Source: Hofstenia miamia (lineage: Eukaryota; Xenacoelomorpha; Acoela). Taken from it: a stretch of 64,000 nt of DNA. Where the stretch lies: the NCBI GenBank assembly GCA_004352715.1, contig SCFE01000110.1:598222-662221 (forward strand), in the 5' to 3' direction. The notes beneath the pieces are model-generated. The model ran no database searches and was not told where the DNA came from. It saw nothing but the letters and a program-made list of their open reading frames with translations. Of this stretch, positions 1 through 12,600 are shown piece by piece (position 1 is the stretch's first letter; every line of letters starts with the position of its first letter). The position numbers and the translations under genes are program-made.

Positions 1-70
1 AATGGCCTAGTCTTATTTATAAATGGTTCCTTCTTACCTCTAAACGTTCCTAACTCTCTAAATTATTATA

Positions 71-455
71 ACAATTATTATAAAGGTTATCAATAAAAAT
101 AAAACATTTGATGATTCAATTGTTTATTCATAGTAAAATGTATCACACATATACCAATCATTCAACATTAGTTAAATGACAGTGAATGCTGAATTGATAT
201 CACAAGATTTGAAACTGAATAATTGCCTATTCAGCGATTAAACTTGTAAAAATAATTATCATAAAATCACTACAATTATTATAAAGGTTATCAATAAAAA
301 TAAAACATTTCATGATTCAATTGTTTTATTCATAGTAAAATGTATCACACATATACCAATCATTCAACATTAGTTAAATGACAGTGAATGCTGAATTGAT
401 ATCACAAGATTTGAAACTGAATAATTGCCTATTCAGCGATTAATCTTGTAAAAAT
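71..455. repeat. 201-bp tandem duplication
   Basis: Two nearly identical head-to-tail units, starting at 71 and 272, run through the same landmarks (a TAAAGGTTATCAATAAAAAT stretch, then a tract ending CTTGTAAAAAT). The second copy stops near 455. Differences are single bases. It lies in intronic or 3' territory of the minus-strand TRIM gene and has no coding potential. Confidence 0.85.
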
Positions 456-1655
456 ATATTTTTATCATTCTCAAATAAAATGCTATTCTCAAATAATCAC
501 AGTTAAGGTGCGTAGAAGTAACTAAAAAGTAGCTTAAACAACCTGCACTATCCTTCGCACACCAATTGGATTATATATAGTTAAAGCACTAAATTTATAT
601 GAAGTAATTTTATAGACATATTAGACGTGACCCATCGAAAATTAATGCATGTAGTTGGCATACAGCAAAAATCATGCTTAGAGGTTGTCACATGAACATT
701 TTCTGTAATTATTGAAGTACCAAACGAAGTGTTTATATGCAATTCTCAATGTAATGATGTAAATAGCGAGGAATGCAGTAGTAAAATACTGCTAATCTAT
801 TTTGCAATAGTTAGGACTACTTCATTATAAACACCTTGAAAATATTACTAATGTGAAGCAACACTAGGAGAATTTGGATTAAACGAATTCCAAATCACAG
901 TACTAGATATCAATTATACGGAATTCTTATAAGGAATTAAATGTCAAGAATTAGATGACTGTCATTAAAGAAAACATAAACAGATGCTAAATTAACGCAT
1001 CCGCATCACCTTCACAATCTAGTAAAGGAACTTAGTTAAATTCAGTGCAATTCCATTTAACAAGATTATATAAAATCATTAGTTCTTACTCTTGTACAGT
1101 TCAAGAATGATACAAAAATTTCTTCAAAGAATAATCAATTAACAAATTCTGGAAACGATAATATTTTCAGGATTTATCGTTTAAGTCAAGGACAAGATTA
1201 ATTTTGTGACGTAAGAAACATTTTTTCAAACATTAAAGAGCACACATTCAATACTTATCGCATTGGCAAGGAAATTTCCTACATATATTATGCAATTGCA
1301 AGCCTACATCCATTGATATAGCAATATCTAAAATCATAACTCATATATATCAATTTCCTCATCAAATTCCGTGATGTACAGGGCCAGAAGATAATGCTAA
1401 AAAATTGCATGTCATTCATTTTCAATTTTCTCAGAAGTGGAATTTTTCACTATTTGATTCTAATGTTATCTTCTTCAATACATCCTAAAATATAGTAAGT
1501 ATATTTTTTCTATAAAACTGGACTTTTCTCGAAATTATTATCCGAATAATGCGGCCATATGTGCAACATACGGGACGTTAATTCTTTCTAAACAATGGAG
1601 GCCAGCAATTAATGGCAAGAAGAACTAAATCTGTTCAATGTAATTCAATTTAACA
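456..1655. other. AT-rich non-coding stretch
   Basis: No exon, ORF or element was recognised here. Around 1020-1150 there is a diverged relative of the 332-bp repeat that follows (shared phrases such as TTTAACAAGATTAT and CTTGTACAG), so the repeat family was probably once longer. Confidence 0.5.
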
Positions 1656-2376
1656 AACAAATCTAAAGTTGAATAAATTAACAAATTCTAGAACTAACAA
1701 GATATTAAATACTTCTTGTTCATAATGTATTCATTATTACTAAAACTAGACTAAAATAATTTTGAATGATTGAATAGAAGACATTAAACATACAGCAATA
1801 GAAAACATGCTTTTAAGCTTCGGTATCCATAAATTATTTGAGAATTGTTTTATGGTATGTATTCATCAAGGAATATTTCTAGCAAGAGAAACTAGATCTA
1901 TTCAATGTAATTCAATTTAACAAGATTATGACACTGAGTAGAAAACTAATCAGCTCTTAGTCTTGTACAGGTAATGAATAATACAAAAACAAATCTAAAG
2001 TTGAATAAATTAACAAATTCTAGAACTAACAAGACATTAAATACTTCTTGTTCATAATGTATTCATTATTACTAAAACTAGACTAAAATAATTTTGAATG
2101 ATTGAATAGAAGACATAAAACATACAGCAATAGAAAACATGCTTTTACGCTTCGGTATCCATAAATTATTTGAAACTTGTTTTATGGTATGTATTCATCA
2201 AGGAATATTTCTAGCAAGAGAAACTAGATCTATTCAATGTAATTCAATTTAACAAGATTATGACATTGAGTAGAAAACTAATCAGCTCTTAGTCTTGTAC
2301 AGGTAATGAATAATACAAAAACAAATCTAAAGTTGAATAAATTAACAAATTCTAGAACTAACAAGATATTAAATAT
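1656..2376. repeat. 332-bp tandem repeat, about 2.2 copies
   Basis: Units begin at 1656, 1988 and 2320 with AACAAATCTAAAG, giving an exact period of 332 bp twice. The third unit breaks off at about 2376. Copies differ by a few substitutions (for example CATTAAACAT versus CATAAAACAT). It sits just downstream of the last TRIM exon in the window on the minus strand. A recent tandem duplication inside an intron is the simplest reading. Confidence 0.9.
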
Positions 2377-2490
2377 GGTTGATGAAGCAGACAAGCACAT
2401 AACTTTATGACCAGCACCTGGAATTAGATAAATCTATAAATTTTTTGTAAATGCATCTCGATATATTGAAGGAAATGTACTAGTACTTAC

Positions 2491-2743
2491 AGAAGTTGTC
2501 TTCTGTTGAAGTAATCAGGCAAGACGTCGTAACATTTTGCTGCACGAGAACTTTTATAAGTTATGGAGGAATCTGAATTCAATTTGCTGCTCTGATCGGG
2601 AGGAGAACTGACTTTGATTTTTCCTAATCCTTTGAAATTTTTAGTGAAAGTCTCTGCTTTAACATGCTGAAATTCAACTCTCCGTGGATTTGATTTGAAT
2701 TTGGAATCACCACTCGTTGATCTTGTTTCAGAATTGACATATT
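2491..2743 (-). CDS. TRIM gene exon 5 (linker)
   Basis: The acceptor is TTTTTAG and the donor GTAAGT; the start phase matches the end of exon 4. It codes for a Ser/Lys-rich linker (EYVNSETRSTSGDSKFK...; ...DVLPDYFNRRQ) with no recognisable fold. The next exon must lie left of 2490. None was found in 1-2490, so the gene continues outside the window. Confidence 0.7.
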
Positions 2744-5700
2744 CTAAAAATTGAGGATAATAGAAATGATACATTTGAATATCCCTATATATTTATGTAA
2801 ATTCAAAATTGAAAATACTAATCTAGCAAAATGAACTAATTTCATTAAGCACACAATTGGCCTGAAAAAATTATTTACAAAATTAAATTATTAACGTGTT
2901 CTTTGCAAACATCGTAAAAAAAGTGATTGAAGGCTAGCGTGCAATAGCGCATAAACATATTTTGTTGACATACGTTCATCACAAACTGTGACTCAAGCTC
3001 TGGGTCGGACTGATGTTTGTGAATTGGCTTAGAATTCTTAAAAATCTACCACATATTTTAACAGTGAACGAGAAGTCAACTATGATGAAGTCATTAATGA
3101 AATAAATAGGAAGTTTTTGCTAATCGAAATATCAGCAGACCTCTCTGTTACCGCTTAAACCAAAGTCTCTCGACCACATGATTACCTGAGTATTAGATGT
3201 GGAGGGAACTTAATTTTTCTTAAAAATTGAATAACTATCATTTTAAGTACTTCAAACACAGCAATAAAGCTTTTTGCACACATTTTTAACATTACATTTG
3301 CGCAAATTCACCAATAGATGTTTTCACATCCCACGAATTCAAAATTTCATAATGGACTTGGAGCAGAATTGAAATTGGGCCGAGTTTTTAGACCGAAGTC
3401 CGGCTCAGCCCAATGGCGTTTAGGCCCAAACTCAGCCCGGCCCAATTCAAAATATCAATTATTCGGCCCACGCCCGGACCGTCTCAAATTAATTTTCCTT
3501 TACGCCACTGATAGTTTATTCTGCGTCATAGAGGCCCATAAGCACTACACTATCAATTTGATTGAATAATTTGCCTAATGTGTTTATTAATGTGCACATC
3601 TGCTTAAGTCTGTCAACAATGCTAATTCAATTCTATTGAAATTCAAATTGCAATATTAACCTTAATGCAATAAACGTGTTACACAGGGGCGTAGACCTGG
3701 GGTTAAACGATTCCTGGAGCAGATGTGTGCTCCTCCTGTAAATGTCTGCATTTGCTACCAAAGAGTATTGAATGTGAATTTTCACAAATGTTAACAATGA
3801 AGACAAAAATTTTCTATTGTTTCAAATTAAATCGTTTAGAATCTTTTTTACTTTTTGATGGTTTCTTCTTAAAATTGTTAAACGCTTTCATCTCACAAAA
3901 TAATAAAATCTTAAAAATCAAAGTGCACAGTGTAAATAAGGTGCGCCTCTTCTTTTTATAAATTAAAGTGCTTATGTGTTAATTTTTTTGATTAGACGTC
4001 TTTGGAATCATGCAAATATGTTGCCATGGATAGTATTGTAACGTTAAGTGAGATAAATGGCGATTGTTGGCATAACTATATCTAACAACGATTTATCAAC
4101 ATTTTCAATCTCCAAATAGTTTAATATTAACTGGGCATGGCAAACCGTAACTGCCAATTTTGCACTCTACTTGACATTTCAGAAGTCGATTATTGCAATT
4201 AGCCTTTTACATGTAAGCAAACCAGACTTGTCAACAAGCCGTAATTTCTAAGCTCGGCTCACCACATAAAATCTTTTAATGAGGCTCGTTTCAGCTAGAT
4301 ATTTTTTTTAAAATTTTGTGCTCTCAGAATTTTTTCCATTGCTCTTCCTATTATTTAATAAACATTTCTAAATTAAGATTAAAAGTAAGGAATATTGAAT
4401 GAAAAAATAAGAAAAATCGGCATAATCAAATTAACAAGCAACACTATAAATGTGGTTTGCTTAAAAACGGCTCGTTTTGGGCTCGTTGTATATCCAATAC
4501 TCTGCTCAAGCTCGGCTCGTTGACAAGTCTGCAGCAACCTTAAGAAAATAGAACCACAACAAGATCATTTATATTTTGCTACTCTTCTATCCAAATATTT
4601 TTATATGAAAATGAAATTTGTGTAAATTTTAATGTGCATAGGTATTTTTACACGTTCTTCAAAAACCTTAAACTTTTCTGTTATGTTTTACAACATTGTA
4701 CTAGTGTAAAACCTAACTACAACAATAAGTTTCTAGTGGCATTATTAACAACAATAATCACTCTTATAAAGAATTATTCTGAATTTAATAGCACCATTGT
4801 ATATTTTAACCATTATTTGGAGCTTAAAACAAAAACTATTATAGCTTTACGGAATAACTTTTAGGAATAAAAAAAGCACTTCTGAATATTTCTTGATTAT
4901 TAACATCCAACTAAAAATTTTGCTTTTTATTAAAAGTAAGCTTGGTTTAGGGCTCCGTGTTTGCAAATATTATGTTAGGATTTTCTGCTGTTCAAAATGA
5001 CACATAAGCAACTGGAGTTTCACTAAAAAATTGACAAGTTTTTACATGAATTTCATCTAAAATGTTAATTTCTTTTACTAGATCAATGTATGAAATGTTT
5101 TAAGGAAAAAAACACGTTCCTGCATATCCAAGCAATATATCTCTTAAAATAAGAGGTAATAAGTATAGATAATATGTTTGCATTAATTTTCAAATGCATG
5201 CTTGTAACAGGCGCTAAACATACCCAGCTGGCCTGAATTCCAGAAAATAAAAAATATTGGTATTTAGAGTCATTATAATAATAATAATACTGTTTTTTGA
5301 AGTAATCATCTTTTATAAATTACATCAACATACATCAGCACAAAGCAAGAGGGAGTTTTCTGAAACGCACTTCGCTTGTAGAAGAGAAAATTTAGATGTT
5401 AGAAGAATTGCACCAGCCAGAGACGTCGCCAGCTTTTCAAAGTGGAAGGGACTAGAATAATATGTTCATAGGGGGATCCCCTACCTTAATCTTCTAATGC
5501 CGATTGGGGTCAATATGGCTTATTACGATTAGTTTGGGTACAAGATAGCAGGACCTACTTAAGTAGGCATTAAGGTTAGCCACGAAAATATACTAAAACA
5601 GAAATTGCTATAGATTGGACTTGCATTATCTTGAATTTTTTGCATAAAGTGTTTTGTAACAGCTTTAATGAAAAAACTTCATTATCCAGTTGGATAATGT

Positions 5701-8700
5701 CATTATTTCTATTCTCTTCCAAAACATAATTCACTTAAAACTTTGAAATTTATACAAGAAATAAAATAACATGATATTCCAATTAACACTGAAAAAAATC
5801 ATTAGAACCAGTAAAATTCTTGGTAAATTTTCGTTTAAATATTGATACCTTATTAAGTAAATTAAATTGAACTTTGCCAAATTATAAAATGCACTCATTG
5901 ATTCAATATTTCGCAGATACAACAGTTATGCATATATGTCTTCATACAAAGGAATAATTCTTTAAAGTCTAATTACAACAATAGCTTGCGAATGCCAGAT
6001 AGTTTAAATTCAGTGAACCCTTCAAAATATTGCTGGAACTTCGCTTCACAATAATAATAATAACTGTCTTAGACAATCGGTGTAATCTGTAATCCTCTAA
6101 TAACAGTAGATTATATGTGCAATTGTTTTCTGCTAAAACTATCTCCATGACAATATTCAAGTAGATTTTGCAATCCAGTTTGCAATACACTTGCAGTTTC
6201 ATCCATACCCAACTGTAAACTTGAAAATATTTGGCTGCATGTTTAAAATTGGAGGGGACACGCCCACAACCCCCCCACCCCCAGTACCCCTTGGCGACGC
6301 CACTGGCACCAGCGAACAATGCTGAAGCCTTTAAGAGAATGCTTTTTGTCATTTGCAAAGCTTAAGTTTTCAAGTGAATTTTTTCCTGTGCTTCAAGTAG
6401 TAATTAAAACATTAGGCCCAAGCCCGGTCCAAATTGCTATGTCGAAAATCCGGCCCAACCCAATTCCAACTCTGGCTTGGAGAAAACCGCTAGAAAATGT
6501 ACAAAAAGTTTCTCAATTTAAGAGGACATGGGCAATTTTATTAAACTACGTGATGCACATTCCCGCGGGAATTATAAAGATAATTTAACGCATACACTTA
6601 ACGCATTGCGTCGTATTTATATATAGCTAGTCTAAGCATACTAATTAATTTACCCCGTCTCATGTTATTTTTGGTGATTCCTAATATTATATATTATTAA
6701 ACATAGACTTTTCAAATCATACCTTTTAAATCGCCAATTTGACCGATTCTTTTTCTGCATTCTTTATTAAGTTCTAAAAGGCTTCCGATATCAGGTTTGG
6801 TATCTGAACTGGGGTTACTGGCTGCATCTAATTGACTAAGTATTTGTACAATTTTTATTTCTAACTCTTCTTCTTTAGCACCAAATGATTCTGATTCCGT
6901 TTCATAAGCAAGGGCAATTTCCTTAATCCACTCATCTAAAAACCGGATAGCATATATGGGATTCACATTGTATTATGTTAAAAGTAAAAGAATAAAAAAT
7001 ACTACCTTGAACAGCTTTGAGAGCTTCAATACCTCTCTCTGTAAACTCTTTTACCATAGTCTGTGCTTCATCACAGCTCTTCTTTAATTGCTGTGTGTAG
7101 GCCTCTTTTGTTTCATAAAAACGCCGCGATACAACATCAACCTCTTTTTTGAAGATATCCGCTAATCGCTTTGTTTCATGTAACAACTGCGATGCATGGA
7201 ATTCCAAACAATCATTACAGACACTTTTGCCACAATGATCACATTTCTAAATGAAATCCTCATAAAATAAAATAAAGAAAACCTGAATAAAGCAATATGG
7301 AACTAAGGTAAAACTGAATTTTTATTTGATTATTCCTATCAACAATATAAATGTTGTTCAACGTGGCGGTTGGGAAAGTAGAAATATTCCAATATATTTT
7401 TAAGATCGCGCGAAGATCCTAATTACCATTACAATGTTGAATTTCATAAAATTCGCATAATTTTTTCGATTGCCAATGAGAGTGACTTGCTGAAAATAAC
7501 ATTTCCTGATTCAAAATGAATTCAGAATTATAGTTTTCTGTTCAGAAAGAAAGAGTAATTTTTTTAAACAGCCCTTTACCACACTATGAAGGAAACTCCA
7601 AATTCAATAAGCATTCTATTACAAAATCAAAAGATTGAAAAGGTTAGAGATCTTCAGGAAATTAGCTTTAAGCGTGAAAAAGTCTTCTTCAATCGATTTA
7701 CAGGTGCATAGATTGATTTTTCAGTATTAAATGCAATTACATTGTTAGTTTACATGAATTTGTTATTTCGTGGAACATTCTATGGAAATTGATTATAAAT
7801 TTACATGCAGTTTTTAGTAGTGATCAAAATAACCATTAAATTAAATGTTTGGATTTCACAAAAACAGCCATTGCAAGAAAAATGAAGTAAGGGGCAAAGG
7901 TATTCGTTGCTGCTTTACGATACTGGAAATTAGAGAGAACCATACTCGACATTTATATCAATTGCTGTAAATATTGACTTTGCTTCCTTCACAATGAATA
8001 GAATGAGTAACGCAACCTGATAACTATATTTTGTCACGCACCAACATCAATGTATTTAAATAGATACAACCAAGAGAAATTAAATAATGACAATTTTATA
8101 AGTTAATAAAAAGCTAAATTATTTAAATGAGCACATTAATTTGACTACCGCGTGCGACTCAAGTCTAACAAAACTATTTTAGTATCAAATGTCAAATTCG
8201 ACTTTAGTCCGCACAATATAAAAAATGCTTCTTTGGACAAAAGTCTTTAGTTACCAGAGTTTCAATTCACCATTTTTGCTACAAACTGCGACCAAACTGA
8301 ACTTGGAAATAGAATGAACTTTTTAGGATTTGTATATTTGTGACATATGCCTTCTTCAACTACAAAAGGACTTTATGTCTACAGGGCTTTCATGTCTAGA
8401 TTTTCAGACATATATTTAAACAAAGAGCTAGTCTATTTTCTTTGCTGTATCCAACACTCTATATTTTATACACAATAAAAAATATTACCTTAATTTCTAT
8501 ATAATTTTGCTAATTAGATGCTCTTTGTAAATTAAAACTTTCGAATTTCTATTACGATTCGATTATTTCAACTTACATTTCGGAAACCGATTGCTCTGTG
8601 ACGATTAATAATATGGATTAATATTATATATCAGATTTTACGCCTTAACAGCTCCATATGGATTCACAATAAGCTTCAAAAGATAATCATATTTATAATT

Positions 8701-9568
8701 TTGGGATTTCTCAAACTTTAGAAAATAACAACATAATAAAAAGAGATTTATATTAGGCAGAAACAAATTACATAAAGCGGTACGCTTATTGAGTGTCAAT
8801 TATTGCACGTAGATATTGATCAGAGTGAATACACTATTGAGTACCGAATTATAGCTGCAACGTTATGACATGAATGTAATATCATTGCTGATATTAGATA
8901 TTTAAAATAACAATTAAGACATCAATTTGATGATGAAACACCAAGAACTATGTATAAAATAAACCACTGGGAGGCCAAATGAGCGAGGCGATGCAATAAC
9001 TATTATTACAAAACGATCCCATCTTACCTGCCAGCAGAAGGTCTAACGAATTTGGGAAACGGGGAAGTATATTAAATAGAGGCATACTTACAAGCCCGAA
9101 CTTCAAGATTTGGAAAGCAACCAAAGTATAATACCTTAGTAATTGGAATCACGCAGATCCTGTTGAATTTTCTTTAAAGATTCTTCAAAAGCATGTTAAA
9201 AAAAATCCTATTTTTTACAGAAGAATGTGTAATATTTTCGGAAAAACTAGGTCGTGTACAAAGAATGGCCTTCTGACTAAAAGACCCCCATTTTTACGAA
9301 GAAATCCGTCAACACCCCTCAAAAGCTATGGTTGTGGCACAAAGGTTACTAAGCCTCTCACTTGGCCATTCCTTTTTGCTGATGGGATTACATAACAACT
9401 AGTTCAAGATAACTTCATTCCAGCTTTCCCTATGTTCAAAATGATGCTGCAGCAACACACATTGCTTTAGTTTCCAAAATATTTCTCAATGCACAATTCC
9501 CAAAAGATGAATAAATAAATATGATTCTATTCCATCGCCAGCTTGTAGTCCTCGTCTAGCTTATGAAT

Positions 9569-9626
<58 letters not shown>

Positions 9627-12600
9627 AAGCAGCAACAACAACAACAACAACAACAACAACAAATGAATTAAGATTTAAATACAAAGTGCCTTAACAAAAA
9701 TATAAACATTATTAAGTACAGAAAGAGCATTTACAATATATAAGAAAAGAACACGCATTATCCAAATTACAGCGAGGAACAAAAGAAGACCAGATTAAGG
9801 AGTAGAGAGAGAACTTAAATTTAGAAGAAAAGAAAAAATCTAAGTGATGAGCAGTTATCAGGTAGTTAGCAATAGGAATAATGCGAATGAAGAAAGAATT
9901 TTGTGGGTGCGAGTTTGATGAAAGATAACAGAAAGATAATCAGAAGGAGCAAATTGAATGTAATCAAAGGGATCATATGATCATATTTTTCTAACAAAAG
10001 AAAGTTGAAGAATAGAAGATCAAGAACTTGAAGCTGAAGTACAAGGGTAATAAATTAAGAGAAAATTGTGCGAATTTGTAGGTGAGAGATGGAGAAATCC
10101 ACTTAACACGATTTGAAAACGCTCAACTGGAGTAGAGAAGTGAGCGTGAAAGATCAACAAGGAGAACCATATGAAAAGATAGAGATTTTTTTTATGTCAG
10201 TAGAAGTAGAGAGAAATATTCCGCTGGATAGAAAAGAAAGGATGTAGCTTTCTTATGTTTTAAGTTGATATGAGACGACCAAGATAAGGAAACAGATAGA
10301 CGAATGCCAAGGCAGGTTTGTTCAGAGACTGCAAAAAGTGGGGTAGAATCAAGAAAAAAAGAACTAGGGAAATGTGTAAAGAAATGGCATTGCGAAGGAA
10401 GTAAAAGACCCTTAGATTTAGTGTGGTGAAATTCAACATGATTAGAGGATAGATAATCAGGAAGTATATCAATAGCCGATTGAATTATAGTGAAAGAGTG
10501 CGGACCAAAAGAGTATATTATAGTGTCATCAGCATAGAGACTGCATGAGCAAGGATGGACACACAGAGGAAGATCATTAATTGAAACAAGAAATAGAAGA
10601 ATGGCAAAAAGGGAACCTTGAGGCGCGCCACTAGAAATTGAAATAGGGGAATAGAAATGAGAGTTAAAACGAGTAACTTGAAAACAGTTAGATAAATAAT
10701 CAGAGAAGAGATTGATGAGAGAGTCATCAAATCCAAAGCAGCGGAGCTTCCAAAAAGTAATGAAATTAGGAATTCTATCAAGTGCCTTTGATAGTTGAAA
10801 AAGATGATTGCTCCCTCGGTGTTTGAGTCCAGATCACTATATATAGAGTCAATGAGATGAATAAGATGAGAAATTGTCGAACGCCGATGACAGAAACCAA
10901 ATTGATGTTGAGAAAAAATGGTTTGATAATGTAACTATTGAGAAAATTAAAGCCAAAGATAACTCAGCTGACGGTAGGAAGCACAGAGAATTAAAAGACA
11001 ACAACATAGAATTTCAGCCGATTGCCGATTCCCGTTGATTTGTAGGATAGTTTCAAAAAGCAAAATGTTCATTTATTCTGCTACGCACATCTGGAAGAGT
11101 AAAAAATATATTGGATCATACATACTCTTTTTAAAAGGAATTTATTTGTATGATTTTGTGACTGTGAATTCTGGGACATCCAGTGTTTTATAAATTTTTT
11201 ATTTTCAAAATTGATTTGATAATACATTTTTTTGGAAACAATTATACCTTTTCACTCTCGAACTCTCGATTTTGCACAATAGAGATTTCCCACATTCGAT
11301 CACAGTGTATATATTCCATTTTTACATTTTTTTGGGTAATAGTATATTTGCAACATCCAAAGAAATAAATTAAAATTTTCTCGGCTTGGAAAACTGTTAC
11401 ATATGCTATTTCCAGATAATGCAGACAACTTAAAGTCATTACTTCAAGCACATTCCTTTCGCTTTCCTTTATTTAAGTTCATTATTCAGTGTACTATACT
11501 ACAATACAAGATTGAAGGGCCCGTGTTGACCCATGGCATGACGTGTGGCATGATAGAACTAAGCAGATATGGGCTAAGGTTTTCTAAAGTTTGTATCTTT
11601 GGGACAAAGTAGTGCAAACACATTCTTGAGTTGAGAAGCACTGAACACATCTCCGGTAATTAGTACTAATCAGTTCCTTTTGACGTTAAATTTCCCAATA
11701 TACATTGTATTTTAATGCAGTGTGAGGCTACTCTTGCATACTTTATACATTTTTAGTTTTGTAACAAATAAATATCTAAATAGTTTGTTGCATTAAGACA
11801 AGAAAATCGCTGAATTCCTCAAATAGTAAATTTGGCTATATTTCAATCGAAACGTTTCATATAACTCATTAAATTTCTTACACGCTGTTCGGATAAATGA
11901 CCAAGTTTTAATAAGCTTAAAATCGTACTTTTTGTTATATGAAGCACTTGCTGATATTCTAAGCTTCATCAGATTCTACTTTCTGCCGGCGAATGTTTAA
12001 ATATTTTTGTAATTTCGAGCAATTAGTCAAACAGGATGCAGAATTTTGGCACTTGATACAAAGAGCAGAAATGAATACTAGTAATCAAACACTGCAACAA
12101 AATGTGAGCAGGAAGAATATTGAATGTGTGAAATTAAAGTTCTCGTGTGCGAATTTGAGAGTGAAAAGGTGTAATTTAAAATTTCAATATATCTCTTCAG
12201 CTAATATGTATTAAAAATGCGAAAAGCCCTACGATTAGATTTATGCACGATATTATCAAACAATTACGCCATAAGTAGAAGAAAAGGTAATATAAGGTCT
12301 TTACATTTCAGTACGGAAGTCTGAAAATGTCTGGAATAAGAGCAAAAAAAATCCACGTCCACATTATTTTAACAAATTTCATAGAAAACAATCAAAAAAA
12401 GAAAATCGAAAAAGTGGGATTTTTCGTGGAAAATGTAGCATTTTTGAGTGTGTGGCAACGAAAGGGTTAAAAAGACAAAAAAAGGTTCAGTTTTAAGAGA
12501 CTAAGGGCGAGCGGGGGTAAGCTCCTGAAAATCTTATGTAATGTATCATTATATGCTTCATAATTTAGACTTGCATAGTGAAATGACTGTAGAGTTTACT

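Larger units (their letters stand above)
2744..6722. other. TRIM intron 4 with transposon scraps
   Basis: This 4-kb intron has no convincing exon. It holds GGCCC-rich patches at 3360-3485 and 6411-6475, a MITE at 4223-4531, and two sequences that look like transposon termini: CAGGGGCGTAGACCTGG at about 3686 and, in reverse, CCAGTGGCGTCGCCAAGG near 6290-6308. No target-site duplication links those two ends. Confidence 0.5.

Noticed and set aside
3725-4864. Short plus-strand open frames in TRIM intron 4
   Set aside because: Phe/Leu/Lys/Asn-rich peptides driven by AT content, no motif, no splice context.
5261-5296. (ATA)n-like AT-rich tract as promoter
   Set aside because: No associated start site or gene; TATA-like strings are everywhere in this composition.
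3684-6310. Single 2.6-kb transposon bounded by CAGGGGCGTAG and CAGTGGCGTCGCC ends
   Set aside because: The two ends differ in sequence beyond the first bases, no target duplication was found and no transposase lies between them.
5257-6588. Short open frames on both strands near the GGCCC patches
   Set aside because: They lie across transposon-end sequence and overlap one another on opposite strands; no protein motif.
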